From Bacillota bacterium (GTDB lineage Bacteria; Bacillota_I; Bacilli_A; RFN20; CAG-288): a DNA stretch of 64,000 nucleotides. Of the stretch, positions 18,938 through 27,304 are shown piece after piece. Each line of letters opens with the position of its first letter. Position 1 is the first letter of the stretch. A program made the translations under genes and the position numbers. The notes under the pieces were generated by a model. That model had not been told where the DNA came from. It was given only the letters and a program-made list of their open reading frames with translations, and searched no databases. Location: positions 76,710 through 140,709 of the forward strand of contig JAEWSJ010000006.1 of the NCBI GenBank assembly GCA_023398335.1, read 5' to 3'.

Positions 18938-19144
18938 TTAAGAAGTCTTTTTCATGTTTAATATTTTTAACTGCTTGTTCTTATCAATCTCTCTTTTGAT
19001 GGTAGAAATAGAAACATGAACATACTTAGCTGTATCAGTTAAATTCATACCTCTTTCAAGACAAGAATATATAGCTTGTCTGTCTGAAAAAGTAAGTTGC
19101 TTAGAAGCAACATGAATAGAGTCTTTAAATGTATCGTTAATCAT
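18938..19144 (-). pseudogene. IS30-type transposase N-terminal HTH fragment
   Basis: The 68-residue product has LTFSDRQAIYSCLERGMNLTDTAKYVHVSISTIKREI, a helix-turn-helix of the kind found at the start of IS30 family transposases. The catalytic DDE domain is missing and the frame ends in MKKTS, so it is probably a truncated transposase, though a free-standing HTH protein is possible. Ribosome binding site AAAGGA precedes it. It marks the tmRNA-proximal border of an accessory block. Confidence 0.65.
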
Positions 19145-19290
19145 AATAAGTAATCCTTTCTATTAGATAATTTAAAGATGGAGTACTAACAATGAAAAAT
19201 ATAACTTTTACAGTTAGGTTTTGAAGTTAAGATTTTAATCAAGCAATAACATAATATTTAAGCAATGTAATCATAAAATAACTATTTCTG

Positions 19291-19348
19291 TTGAATATAT
19301 TATTTCATGTGATATAACGGAAACAAAAAGAAAGGATTTCGTTTCCGT
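19291..19348 (+). promoter_or_regulatory. Promoter and operator of the TetR-antiporter operon
   Basis: TTGAAT (19291-19296) and TATAAC (19313-19318) are 16 bases apart. A perfect inverted repeat ACGGAAAC (19317-19324) / GTTTCCGT (19341-19348) with a 16-base spacer starts inside the -10 and ends inside the GTG start codon. It spans the ribosome binding site, so bound TetR could block both promoter clearance and initiation. Autoregulation is an inference from position. Confidence 0.6.
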
Positions 19349-19847
19349 GAATAATAAAATTATTGATTACACAATACAAAGTATAAAAAAAGATGGCTTA
19401 AAATTTTCGGTAGATGACATTGCTAAAGGACTGAAGATTTCAAAGAAAACCATATACAAAATCTTTCCTGACAATGAAGATTTAGCAATGGCTGTTTACA
19501 ACAAATATTATAATGAAGCATTAAATCGTGCTGAAAATATTGTAAGTAATGGAGGTTCAAGAAATAAAAAAGATTTGTTGAATTTATATTACGATACATT
19601 TTCGATTCAAAATGAAAATATATTTAACAAATATAAATTGAACGATTCAGTTTTAAGATTAGCAACTAATAGGCAACAAGACTTATGTGATGTAATTTCA
19701 TCAATTTTAGTTAGTGATAATGGTAAATCATTAAAACTAATTATTGATGGAGTTTTTACGAATATAATTAATAAAGATATTAGTGATAAAGAGAAAACAG
19801 AGATTATAGAAAGACTTGCGACAATATTATGGCAATTGATTCTTTAA
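19347..19847 (+). CDS. TetR family transcriptional regulator
   Basis: The 166-residue protein has an N-terminal helix-turn-helix (FSVDDIAKGLKISKKTIYKIF, about residues 20-40) and an all-helical ligand domain. Start GTG is inside an inverted repeat. The gene overlaps the antiporter gene by 19 bases, so it almost certainly regulates that transporter and itself. The inducer is not evident from sequence. Confidence 0.85.
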   Translation: MNNKIIDYTIQSIKKDGLKFSVDDIAKGLKISKKTIYKIFPDNEDLAMAVYNKYYNEALNRAENIVSNGGSRNKKDLLNLYYDTFSIQNENIFNKYKLNDSVLRLATNRQQDLCDVISSILVSDNGKSLKLIIDGVFTNIINKDISDKEKTEIIERLATILWQLIL

Positions 19848-21055
19848 AAATATTTGCAATCATTTGTATTACGTTAATAGTTGGCAAACTTGTTTCAAAA
19901 ATTAAACTTCCAGCAATTCTTGGTTGGTTAATTACTGGAATTGTTTTTGGTCCGTATCTTGTTGGAATTGTATCTTTAGATATATTAAATTCTAATGGTT
20001 ATAAAATTTTCACAAAATTTTTTGAGTGCTTTGCGGGTGTAATGATTGGTAAAGAATTGATCTTTAGTAAAATTAAGGCCTCAGGAAAACAAATAATAGG
20101 AATAACATTTATTCAATCAATTGGAACATTCATGTTTGTATCGTTAGTTTTTGCAATTACTTTTATTATTGTTGATATTCCTATTTATCTTGCTTTTATT
20201 TTTGGTGGTATAGCTTTAGCTACTGCACCAGCTCCAGCTTTATCAATTGTATCTGAATATCAAACTAAAGGTCCTGTAACTAATACATTAATTCCTTTAG
20301 CTGCGATTGATGATGTAATAGGTGTAGTAGTGTTTTTAACAGTTATTTCAGTTGTGAGTGCTTGTTATGGAAGTGGTGCTAATTCACCGTTATTAATAAT
20401 CGCCATGGTTTTATTACCTTTTGTTATTGGAATAATAGTCGGCTTTATATGCAGTATAATTATTAAACATATCAAGAATAATATTATCCAATTAGCAACT
20501 TTTACAATATTTTTATGCTTATCCACATTAAGTGGACTATTAATTGATAAATACATGTTCAATTCATTCTCGTTAAATTATCTATTAATTGGTATGTCGT
20601 TTAGTGCGGTGATTGTGAATATGGTAGAGGAAAAAGAATTGGAGAAGTTATTTAATCTATATAATCCGATTCTAAATATTTCTTTAGTTATAGTTATCGT
20701 TAACCTAGGTATGCCACTTGATTACCGACTTATTGCTGGTGCGGGACTATTTACTTTTATCTATATTATTTCACGAGCATTAGGAAAGATTGGTAGAGCG
20801 TATCTAGGTGGTAAAGTAACTAAAGCTGAACCAACTGTAACAAAATATCTTGGATTTACGTTGCTTCCACATTCAGGAGTATCATTAGTATTTACAGGTA
20901 TTGCTGTTACGACTTTAACTAGCATAGATTCTTCTTTAGCAACCATTATTTCTGGTACGATTGTAGCTGCAGCGATAATAAATGAAATCATTGCTGTTAT
21001 TGTAGCAAAAGTAGCATTTAAAGCTTCGGGAGAAATAGAGCAAATAAAAAAGTAA
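19829..21055 (+). CDS. Cation:proton antiporter (CPA2/Kef-NapA type)
   Basis: A 408-residue protein with about 12 membrane helices and no cytoplasmic TrkA domain. The N-terminal IKLPAILGWLITGIVFGP and the central ATAPAPALSIVSEYQTKGPVTNTLIPLAAIDDVIGVVVFL are typical of the CPA2 family; the paired Asp in AAIDDVIG is the ion-binding site. It probably exports Na+ or K+ in exchange for H+. Translation is coupled to the TetR gene by overlap. Placement beside the arsenic genes suggests a stress or transport accessory region. Confidence 0.88.
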   Translation: MAIDSLKIFAIICITLIVGKLVSKIKLPAILGWLITGIVFGPYLVGIVSLDILNSNGYKIFTKFFECFAGVMIGKELIFSKIKASGKQIIGITFIQSIGTFMFVSLVFAITFIIVDIPIYLAFIFGGIALATAPAPALSIVSEYQTKGPVTNTLIPLAAIDDVIGVVVFLTVISVVSACYGSGANSPLLIIAMVLLPFVIGIIVGFICSIIIKHIKNNIIQLATFTIFLCLSTLSGLLIDKYMFNSFSLNYLLIGMSFSAVIVNMVEEKELEKLFNLYNPILNISLVIVIVNLGMPLDYRLIAGAGLFTFIYIISRALGKIGRAYLGGKVTKAEPTVTKYLGFTLLPHSGVSLVFTGIAVTTLTSIDSSLATIISGTIVAAAIINEIIAVIVAKVAFKASGEIEQIKK

Positions 21056-21063
21056 ATAAACAC

Positions 21064-21111
21064 ATTGACATTCATCAATATGTTAAATATAATATTTATG
21101 TCTATCAATAT
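21064..21111 (+). promoter_or_regulatory. ars promoter with ArsR-type operator
   Basis: A consensus promoter: TTGACA (21065-21070), 17 bases, TATAAT (21088-21093). The inverted repeat ATTGA-6-TCAAT (21064-21079) covers the -35, and a TATCAATAT half site (21103-21111) lies just downstream. The same half site occurs before the permease and thioredoxin genes. Confidence 0.75.
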
Positions 21112-21122
21112 GAGGTGTAAAT

Positions 21123-21428
21123 ATGACTAATGAAGAATTTTTAGAAGTGCTAAAAGTGATTGATGATAATACTCGTTTAACTATTTTACAAATGCTATCT
21201 AAAAACGGCACGATGTGTGCTTGCAAAATCTTAGAAGAATTAAACATTACTCAAGGAACTTTGTCTCATCATATGAAGATGCTACTAAATGCAGGTTTAG
21301 TAAACTGTGAAAAGGACGGCAAGTGGTGTCACTATACATTAGTGACAAATAATATGCATCAAATAGCAAATTATATTAATAACATCTGCGATGAGGTTTC
21401 GAATAGTAAATCCTGCTGTTGTAAATAA
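21123..21428 (+). CDS. arsR: ArsR family metalloid-responsive repressor
   Basis: 101 residues with the ArsR winged helix: LTILQMLS, ACKILEELNITQGTLSHHMKMLLNAGLV. CAC near residue 38-40 (GTMCACKIL) is close to the ELCVCDL metal site of classical ArsR, and the C-terminus ends in CCCK, offering further thiols. It should repress its own promoter and release on As(III)/Sb(III). It leads a cluster of ArsP-like permease, ACR3 and a thioredoxin-like protein. Confidence 0.9.
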   Translation: MTNEEFLEVLKVIDDNTRLTILQMLSKNGTMCACKILEELNITQGTLSHHMKMLLNAGLVNCEKDGKWCHYTLVTNNMHQIANYINNICDEVSNSKSCCCK

Positions 21429-21460
21429 CTGCCTGAATAAGGCTTTTATTTTTAAGTTAT

Positions 21461-21480
21461 ATATTGATAACTATCAATAT
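21461..21480 (+). promoter_or_regulatory. Palindromic operator before the permease
   Basis: ATATTGATA-AC-TATCAATAT is a perfect 9-bp palindrome with a 2-base centre, 18 bases before the permease ATG. It contains the half site seen at the arsR promoter. A weak hairpin GCCT/AGGC with TTTTATTTTT (21431-21453) just upstream may end part of the arsR transcript. Confidence 0.7.
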
Positions 21481-21497
21481 GACAAGAAAGAGAATAT

Positions 21498-22625
21498 ATG
21501 GAAAAGAAGAGAATTAATATCAAACTTCAAATTTTTATTGGGGTTATTGTTTCAATAGTAATCATTAATGTATTGATTGGGGTATTTGCAGGATGGGACG
21601 TTGCAAAAGTGCCATGGGATTTTTTAAGTGATCAAGTACTTGGAATGAAATGGCTAAATTCATTAATTGGCAAAATGGTAGTTTCTATTGGAGGTAGTTA
21701 TGATGTTACTTCATGGCAATTCAAATTAGAGTCATCAATTCAGTTCTTTATCTATGACTTTATAAAAATTGGAATCTTACTTTGCGTTTTGATTTTTGGT
21801 ATATCTTATATTCAATCATATTTTCCACCCGAAAGGACAAAAAAGATTTTAGGAAAATATCATGGGATAGGCGCAAATATTCTTGGAGCGTTGCTTGGCA
21901 CTGTAACACCATTTTGTTCATGTTCTTCAATTCCAATATTTATTGGCTTTACGAGAGCGGGGCTCTTTTCAGGTGTAACTTTTAGCTTTTTAATCTCGAG
22001 CCCTTTAGTTGATTTAGGTTCATTAATGTTGTTGGTAGGTTTCTTCGGTTGGCCAATCGCTATTGCATATGTCGTTGTTGGATTAATTTTAGCTGTAATC
22101 GGTGGAACTATAATTGAAAAAACAGGGCTTGGAAAATACGTTGAAGATTTTGTTACTAATGGAAAAGCAGTCGTAGATATAGATTCTCCTTCGTTATCGA
22201 GAAAAGAAAGATTAGAATATGCCAAAGATCAGATGGTGCAAACATATAAGAAAGTATTTTGGTACATTGTAATAGGAGTTGGAATTGGTAGTGTTATTCA
22301 TAATGTTATTCCTGAGACATGGATAACAAGTTTGTTAGGTACTGATTCATGGTACGGAGTCTTACTTGCAACTATCTTAGGTGTTCCAATGTATGCGGAT
22401 ATTTTTGGGACTTTACCTATTGCGGAAGCGTTGTTTAATAAAGGCGCAGGTCTTGGAACTATCTTAGCTTTTATGATGAGTGTTACTGCGTTGTCGTTAC
22501 CATCGTTAATAATGCTAAGAAAAGCGGTAAAACCAAAATTATTATTCTCGTTTATGATAATTGTTATTGCTGGAATTATTATTATCGGTTACTTATTTAA
22601 TGCGTTTGGTTATTTATTAATATAG
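21498..22625 (+). CDS. ArsP-like permease (putative organoarsenical/metalloid exporter)
   Basis: A 375-residue polytopic membrane protein of the permease family PF03773. The signature TPFCSCSSIPIFIGFTRAG near residue 138 contains the paired cysteines, followed by GVTFSFLISSPLVDLGS. ArsP members export trivalent methyl- and aromatic arsenicals; others of the family have unknown cargo. The position between arsR and ACR3 and the operator upstream support an arsenic role. ACR3 follows after 10 bases with GGAG. Confidence 0.85.
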   Translation: MEKKRINIKLQIFIGVIVSIVIINVLIGVFAGWDVAKVPWDFLSDQVLGMKWLNSLIGKMVVSIGGSYDVTSWQFKLESSIQFFIYDFIKIGILLCVLIFGISYIQSYFPPERTKKILGKYHGIGANILGALLGTVTPFCSCSSIPIFIGFTRAGLFSGVTFSFLISSPLVDLGSLMLLVGFFGWPIAIAYVVVGLILAVIGGTIIEKTGLGKYVEDFVTNGKAVVDIDSPSLSRKERLEYAKDQMVQTYKKVFWYIVIGVGIGSVIHNVIPETWITSLLGTDSWYGVLLATILGVPMYADIFGTLPIAEALFNKGAGLGTILAFMMSVTALSLPSLIMLRKAVKPKLLFSFMIIVIAGIIIIGYLFNAFGYLLI

Positions 22626-22635
22626 GAGAAATAAA

Positions 22636-23694
22636 ATGAAAGAAAGCAAGATAAATTTATTTCAAAAATACCTAACAATATGGGTATTATTAGCTATGTC
22701 ATTGGGAGTCTTAATCGGGTATTTATTGCCAAATTTTAGTAGATTTCTATCTTCTCTGGAAATAGGCAATGTAAATATTCCTATTGCAGTATTAATATGG
22801 TTTATGATTTATCCAATGATGTTAAAAATTGACTTTACTAGTATAAAAAGAATCAAAGATCAACCGAAAGGATTGTTCTTAACTTGGACGGTTAATTGGT
22901 TAATTAAACCGTTTACGATGTTTGGAATTGCCGTGTTATTTTTTCAAATAATATACAGTAGCATTATTCCTGCGGATTTAGCAAAAGATTACATTGCTGG
23001 AGCTGTATTGTTAGGTGCTGCCCCATGTACAGCAATGGTCTTTGTTTGGAGTTCTCTTGTTAAAGGAAACCCGGCGTATACGCTTGTACAAGTAGCAACA
23101 AACGATTTAATTATTCTTTTCTTATATGTTCCTATTGTTGGTTTGTTATTGGGAATAGGTGGCTTTTCAATTCCATGGTTAACTTTGTTTATATCAATAG
23201 TTTTATTTATTGTTATTCCTTTGGTGTTTGCAGTAATAACAAGACTGATTATTATTAAGAAAAAAGGAAAAGAATATCTGGAAGAAAAAGTAATAAAAAA
23301 ACTAGATCCTTTTACCAGTGTGGGATTATTAGTTATGTTAGTTCTTTTATTCACAATGCAGTCAGCAGTTATTATAGATAATCCACTTCATATATTATTA
23401 ATAGCTATTCAATTAGTATTACAAACTTTATTGATATTTATGGTGTCAGCTCTTGGAAGCAAGTTATTAAAATTACCGTATGATATCGCTGCTCCTGCTA
23501 ATTTTGTTGGGACAAGCAACTTCTTTGAACTAGCAGTAGCTGTTGCAATTGCCTTATTTCCTTTGAACCCGGGAGTAAGTCTTGCAACTGTAGTCGGAGT
23601 ATTAGTAGAAGTGCCTGTAATGCTGATGTTAGTAAAAGTGACAAATAGATATAGAAGTAAAATGGTGATAGATATTAGAAACATCATTAATTAA
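22636..23694 (+). CDS. acr3: ACR3 family arsenite efflux transporter
   Basis: A 352-residue, ten-helix carrier. VNWLIKPFTMFGIAVLF, the cysteine-containing LLGAAPCTAMVFVWSSLV, NPAYTLVQVATNDLIIL and AAPANFVGTSNFFELAVAVA match ACR3, with the essential Cys in helix 4 and Glu in helix 9 (FFELAVA). It exports As(OH)3/arsenite using the proton gradient. It is co-transcribed with the upstream permease. No arsC arsenate reductase is visible in the window. Confidence 0.94.
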   Translation: MKESKINLFQKYLTIWVLLAMSLGVLIGYLLPNFSRFLSSLEIGNVNIPIAVLIWFMIYPMMLKIDFTSIKRIKDQPKGLFLTWTVNWLIKPFTMFGIAVLFFQIIYSSIIPADLAKDYIAGAVLLGAAPCTAMVFVWSSLVKGNPAYTLVQVATNDLIILFLYVPIVGLLLGIGGFSIPWLTLFISIVLFIVIPLVFAVITRLIIIKKKGKEYLEEKVIKKLDPFTSVGLLVMLVLLFTMQSAVIIDNPLHILLIAIQLVLQTLLIFMVSALGSKLLKLPYDIAAPANFVGTSNFFELAVAVAIALFPLNPGVSLATVVGVLVEVPVMLMLVKVTNRYRSKMVIDIRNIIN

Positions 23695-23742
23695 TAAAGT
23701 TATTAGTAGAGAAGAAGTACAAAATGATTCTTAAATAATATT

Positions 23743-23766
23743 TTGATAATTATTCATATCAATATT
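23743..23766 (+). promoter_or_regulatory. Possible third ArsR operator, before the thioredoxin-like gene
   Basis: TTGATA (23743-23748) and TATCAA (23757-23762) form an inverted repeat with an 8-base spacer, and TATCAATAT matches the two upstream sites. It lies 46 bases before the thioredoxin-like start, suggesting the same repressor controls this gene. Confidence 0.5.
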
Positions 23767-23811
23767 ATTGAGGATATATGATGAAATTTTCAGTTATAGG
23801 AGGAAAACAAA

Positions 23812-24087
23812 ATGAAAATTCAAGCTTTAGGTGGTTGTTGTAAAAAGTCTACCGCTAATTATGAAGCGATAGTAGAAGCGGTAAAAGAATTAAGTTTAGA
23901 AGATGAAGTAATTCATGTTACTGATATGGATGAAATCATGTCTTTAGGAGTAATGGCAACTCCGGGTTTAGTAATTGATGGTAAAGTAATGTCTGCAGGA
24001 CGAGCGTTAAATGTCAATCAAGCGAAAGAACTTATTGAAAAAGCGTCTGATAAGACTACTTGCTGCTGTGGTGGCAGATGTAAATAA
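23812..24087 (+). CDS. Thioredoxin-like small disulfide protein, ars-linked
   Basis: 91 residues of the redox-active disulfide protein (TM0996-like) family, often found beside ArsP-type permeases. The fold pattern is clear: MKIQALG, MATPGLVIDGKVMSAGRA with the cis-Pro. The usual CxxC is replaced by GGCCKKS, adjacent cysteines only, and the C-terminus has CCCGGRC. It may bind or reduce metalloid, or hand it to the exporters. RBS GGAGG precedes ATG by 8 bases. Confidence 0.85.
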   Translation: MKIQALGGCCKKSTANYEAIVEAVKELSLEDEVIHVTDMDEIMSLGVMATPGLVIDGKVMSAGRALNVNQAKELIEKASDKTTCCCGGRCK

Positions 24088-24106
24088 TAATTTTAAAATC
24101 CAATTT

Positions 24107-24150
24107 AGATCTTTATTTGAATTTTATAAGAAGATAAAGATCTTTTTTTT
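24107..24150 (+). terminator. Terminator of the ars cluster
   Basis: AGATCTTTAT/ATAAAGATCT, a perfect 10-bp stem with a 17-base loop, is followed by T8. Confidence 0.85.
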
Positions 24151-24174
24151 TAAACAATAATTTACATGTTTGTT

Positions 24175-24202
24175 TTGCTTAAATAATTATTAATGTTATA
24201 AT
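24175..24202 (+). promoter_or_regulatory. Promoter of the cupin-HD-GYP gene
   Basis: TTGCTT (24175-24180), 16 bases, TATAAT (24197-24202), 23 bases before ATG. Confidence 0.65.
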
Positions 24203-24225
24203 CTAAATCAAAAAGAGAAAACAAT

Positions 24226-25146
24226 ATGGAAGTACTTATTAAGCACAACAAAGACATCATTGATGGAAATGAGGCAAAGTCTTGCTTTATTTATAATGAC
24301 ACTGATTTAAAAGTAAGTCATTATCTAATTTTAAGTAAGTCTGGAGTTGGTGTTAATAATTACAAAGATGGCGAAGAAAAGTATCCACAAGAGAATATTT
24401 ATTTTGTTTTGAATGGAAAAATTGAAATAGTTGTTGGTGACAAAAGGTATATTTTAGATCAGTATGATTCTGTAAGAATATTGGGCTATGGAGCTTTTTC
24501 AATTTGGGGAATTGCTCCTAAATCATTGGTTATAAGTTTAACCGCGGCGAATTCTACTATTGCAGATAACAGCGATGAATTATTTAGCATGATTGAAAAA
24601 TCTGAAATTAACGATCCATATACTAAAAATCACAATTCTCGAGTTGGACGTTTAGCAAGTAAAATTGCTAATGCGCTAATTCCACATAAAGATATTTCTC
24701 ATATTTCTTTAGCGGGTTCCCTTCATGATATAGGAAAATCAATGATTAGTGAGAAAATATTAAATAAGCCAGGAAAACTAACAAAAGATGAATTTGATGA
24801 GATAAAAAAACATCCAGTATATTCTTACGAAATAGTAAAAGATAAATTGGATGAGGATATTTCATTTTTGATTAGACATCATCATGAGTATTTAGATGGA
24901 ACCGGATATCCAGATGGATTAAAAGGTGAGGAGATAAATATCGAAACTAGAATATTAACGTGTGCCGACATATTTGATGCGTTAACAAGTGATAGAGTAT
25001 ATCGAAATAAATATACCGCGAAAGAAGCAATCCAAATAATGGAGTCAATGGGTAAAAAACTAGATGAAAATGTTGTAAGTGTTTTGAAACAACTCCTAGA
25101 TAATAATACGATTAATTATTACGAAGATAAACAAGGATATTGTTAG
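24226..25146 (+). CDS. Cupin plus HD-GYP phosphodiesterase-type protein
   Basis: 306 residues. Residues about 15-105 form a small beta-rich cupin-like domain (YPQENIYFVLNGKIEIVVGDKRY). From about 125 an HD-GYP domain follows: NHNSRVGRLA, LHDIGKSMIS with the HD pair, IKKHP, HHHEYLDGTGYPDGL and ADIFDALTSDRVYR. The GYP motif is intact, so hydrolysis of c-di-GMP (or a related dinucleotide) is likely. There is no membrane segment. The cupin could sense a small ligand. The window also has a c-di-GMP riboswitch at 44.8 kb, giving this enzyme a plausible target. Confidence 0.85.
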   Translation: MEVLIKHNKDIIDGNEAKSCFIYNDTDLKVSHYLILSKSGVGVNNYKDGEEKYPQENIYFVLNGKIEIVVGDKRYILDQYDSVRILGYGAFSIWGIAPKSLVISLTAANSTIADNSDELFSMIEKSEINDPYTKNHNSRVGRLASKIANALIPHKDISHISLAGSLHDIGKSMISEKILNKPGKLTKDEFDEIKKHPVYSYEIVKDKLDEDISFLIRHHHEYLDGTGYPDGLKGEEINIETRILTCADIFDALTSDRVYRNKYTAKEAIQIMESMGKKLDENVVSVLKQLLDNNTINYYEDKQGYC

Positions 25147-25148
25147 AC

Positions 25149-26447
25149 TTATTTTATTTCAATATTGCTGTTATTTACTATGATTGAAGAATCATAGTAT
25201 TTTTTTGTAAGAATAAGCATATCTTTAAGGTCTTTTACTCCGCAGAGTTCGTTTGAACTATGCATAGCTAACTGTGGTAACCCAATATCAATTGAGACTA
25301 AAGAAAGATGGTTATTTGAAATGTTACCTAAGGTAGAACCACCACGTAAATCAGATCTATTTGTAAATTCTTGATAATTAAGTTTATCTTTTAATAATAA
25401 CGATTTTACAATAGAAGATGATAATGAATCAGTCGTATATGATTGATTAGCGTTGTACTTAATTACTATACCTTTATTAATTAGAACTGCAGATGTGCGA
25501 TCGGCATATTCTGGATGATTTGGATTAATAGCGTGTGCATTATCAATACTTAATAATGATGATTTAGATATAGCTTGATAATATTCATCTTTCGATAAAC
25601 CTAAGGAGGGACTTATTCGAGATATAATACTTTCAAGAAAAGTTGAATCCGCTCCTTGACGGGTAAGACTTCCAACTTCTTCATTATCAAACGCAGCTAA
25701 TACGTTGATGGAGGAAGGTAAAGACTCGATTAAACCTAATAATGAAGAATAACAAGAAGTAAGATTATCAATTCTTGGTGATGATAAAAATTCATTGTTT
25801 AATCCACAGACTCTAGCCTCGTCGCGATTATATAAAAATAAATCAAAAGATAATAAAGAATCTTTTGCAATACGCGCTTCGGTTTCAATAAAAGATTTAA
25901 AGACAAAATTAGAAGAGGAAGATAAAAGGGGAATTAAATCCACGGCCGGATTAAATTTGTACCCGGAGTTTACTTCACGATTCATATGAATTGCAACATT
26001 AGGAATAAATAGTAAATCTCTATCTATATCAAAACTTTTTGAACTAACATTTCCTGTTTCATCTTGGTAAACAATTCGTCCAGCTAATGATAAAGGGCGA
26101 TCTAACCAGGTGGACATTATCATTCCACCATAAGGTTCAACATTTAATGAAATGGAATTATTAATATTCAATACTGGATTTGGTTTTATTTTAAATGAAG
26201 GTGAATCCGTATGAGAGGCTTCTATTTGAAAGTGAACATTTTCAATAGAAGAAGGGATTTTAAACGCAATGAGAGAAGAATCGTTACGCGTTACAAAATA
26301 AGATGAACCTTTATTAAGAATGAAAGGTTCACTTTCATTAAGCTCGATAAATCCATTAGATAGCAATTCATTTTTCATATTCTCCACTACATGGAAAACT
26401 GAATGGGATTTATTTAATAAGTCTATTATTTTATTTATTTTATTCAT
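25149..26447 (-). CDS. apeB: M18 family aminopeptidase
   Basis: A zinc-dependent cytoplasmic aminopeptidase (aspartyl/leucyl type) that trims peptides. Metal-binding and catalytic motifs: HTDSPSFKIKPNP near 75, AAFDNEEVGSLTRQGADS near 245, and SIDNAHAINPNHPEY near 295. The ATG giving MNKINKIIDLL is chosen because GGAGG lies 9 bases upstream; a longer frame starting 33 bases earlier has no ribosome binding site. About 432 residues, usual for the family. It converges with the HD-GYP gene, leaving two bases between stops. Confidence 0.93.
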   Translation of the reverse strand: MNKINKIIDLLNKSHSVFHVVENMKNELLSNGFIELNESEPFILNKGSSYFVTRNDSSLIAFKIPSSIENVHFQIEASHTDSPSFKIKPNPVLNINNSISLNVEPYGGMIMSTWLDRPLSLAGRIVYQDETGNVSSKSFDIDRDLLFIPNVAIHMNREVNSGYKFNPAVDLIPLLSSSSNFVFKSFIETEARIAKDSLLSFDLFLYNRDEARVCGLNNEFLSSPRIDNLTSCYSSLLGLIESLPSSINVLAAFDNEEVGSLTRQGADSTFLESIISRISPSLGLSKDEYYQAISKSSLLSIDNAHAINPNHPEYADRTSAVLINKGIVIKYNANQSYTTDSLSSSIVKSLLLKDKLNYQEFTNRSDLRGGSTLGNISNNHLSLVSIDIGLPQLAMHSSNELCGVKDLKDMLILTKKYYDSSIIVNNSNIEIK

Positions 26448-26557
26448 GGTATAAGCCTCCGCTAATATGTATTGTATCATTTATTTTTTTTAGTCGCACT
26501 ACAATTGACTTTATATTTTATTTGAATAATAATATAGTTAGAAAGGACTAATCAATT

Positions 26558-27109
26558 ATGGAATTAAAAGGTAGTCAAACAGAAAAGAATTTAGAAGTTG
26601 CTTTTTCAGGAGAATCGCAGGCAAGAAATAAATATACTTTCTTTTCTTCAGTAGCAAAAAAAGAAGGATATGAACAAATATCAGCTATTTTCTTGGAAAC
26701 TGCTGCTAATGAGAAAGAACATGCTGAACTTTGGTACAAAGCTCTCCATGGTGGTAAAGTAGGCGATACAGCTTCATGTTTATTAGCTGCAGCTGAAGGC
26801 GAAAACTATGAATGGACAGAAATGTACAAAGAATTTGCTGAAACAGCACGCAAGGAAGGTTTCTTACAATTAGCAGCACAATTTGAAGGTGTTGCAAAAA
26901 TTGAAGCTTCACATGAAAAGAGATATAGAGATCTTCTTGAAAATTTAAAGACGGATAAAGTCTTTATTAGAGAAGATGTTCAAATTTGGAAATGCAGAAA
27001 TTGCGGACATATACACGTTGGCAAGACCGCTCCAAAAATTTGTCCAGTCTGTGCTCATCCACAAGCGTATTTTGTTTTGTGCGATGAAAACGGACATGAA
27101 ATCTATTAA
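26558..27109 (+). CDS. rbr: Rubrerythrin
   Basis: 183 residues: an N-terminal four-helix di-iron domain with the paired [15 protein letters not shown] motif ([12 protein letters not shown]) and [14 protein letters not shown], then a C-terminal rubredoxin domain [12 protein letters not shown]...[11 protein letters not shown] with two CxxC pairs. It reduces hydrogen peroxide in anaerobes and aerotolerant bacteria, which fits an anaerobic host. RBS AAAGGA lies upstream; a strong terminator follows. Confidence 0.96.
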   Translation: MELKGSQTEKNLEVAFSGESQARNKYTFFSSVAKKEGYEQISAIFLETAANEKEHAELWYKALHGGKVGDTASCLLAAAEGENYEWTEMYKEFAETARKEGFLQLAAQFEGVAKIEASHEKRYRDLLENLKTDKVFIREDVQIWKCRNCGHIHVGKTAPKICPVCAHPQAYFVLCDENGHEIY

Positions 27110-27130
27110 TTATTAGTTATAAATAATAGC

Positions 27131-27168
27131 AATACCATGGAAGGAAATTCTTCTGTGGTATTTTTTTT
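27131..27168 (+). terminator. Terminator after rubrerythrin
   Basis: AATACCA.GAAG pairs with CTTC.TGGTATT around a short loop (one internal mismatch), followed by T8. Confidence 0.85.
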
Positions 27169-27304
27169 GTAAATGTTTAAAGCGTTAATAATTTAACATT
27201 TTTGATTTTTTTGCAAAAATGATGTCACTTAAAAGGAGAATGATGTATAATAAATGTAAGTGAGAAACAAATTTACATTTTTGTTTCATAAAGGATGGAA
27301 GTAT

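Noticed and set aside
18593..18961. Open frame of 122 codons on plus
   Set aside because: Its first part is the tmRNA 3' end; no ribosome binding site and no family resemblance.
26448..26480. Longer N-terminus for the M18 aminopeptidase
   Set aside because: No ribosome binding site before it, while GGAGG is well placed before the ATG ending at 26447.
27260..27304. Upstream GTG start for the CcpA-like gene
   Set aside because: No ribosome binding site; AAGGATGG and the family N-terminus favour 27305.
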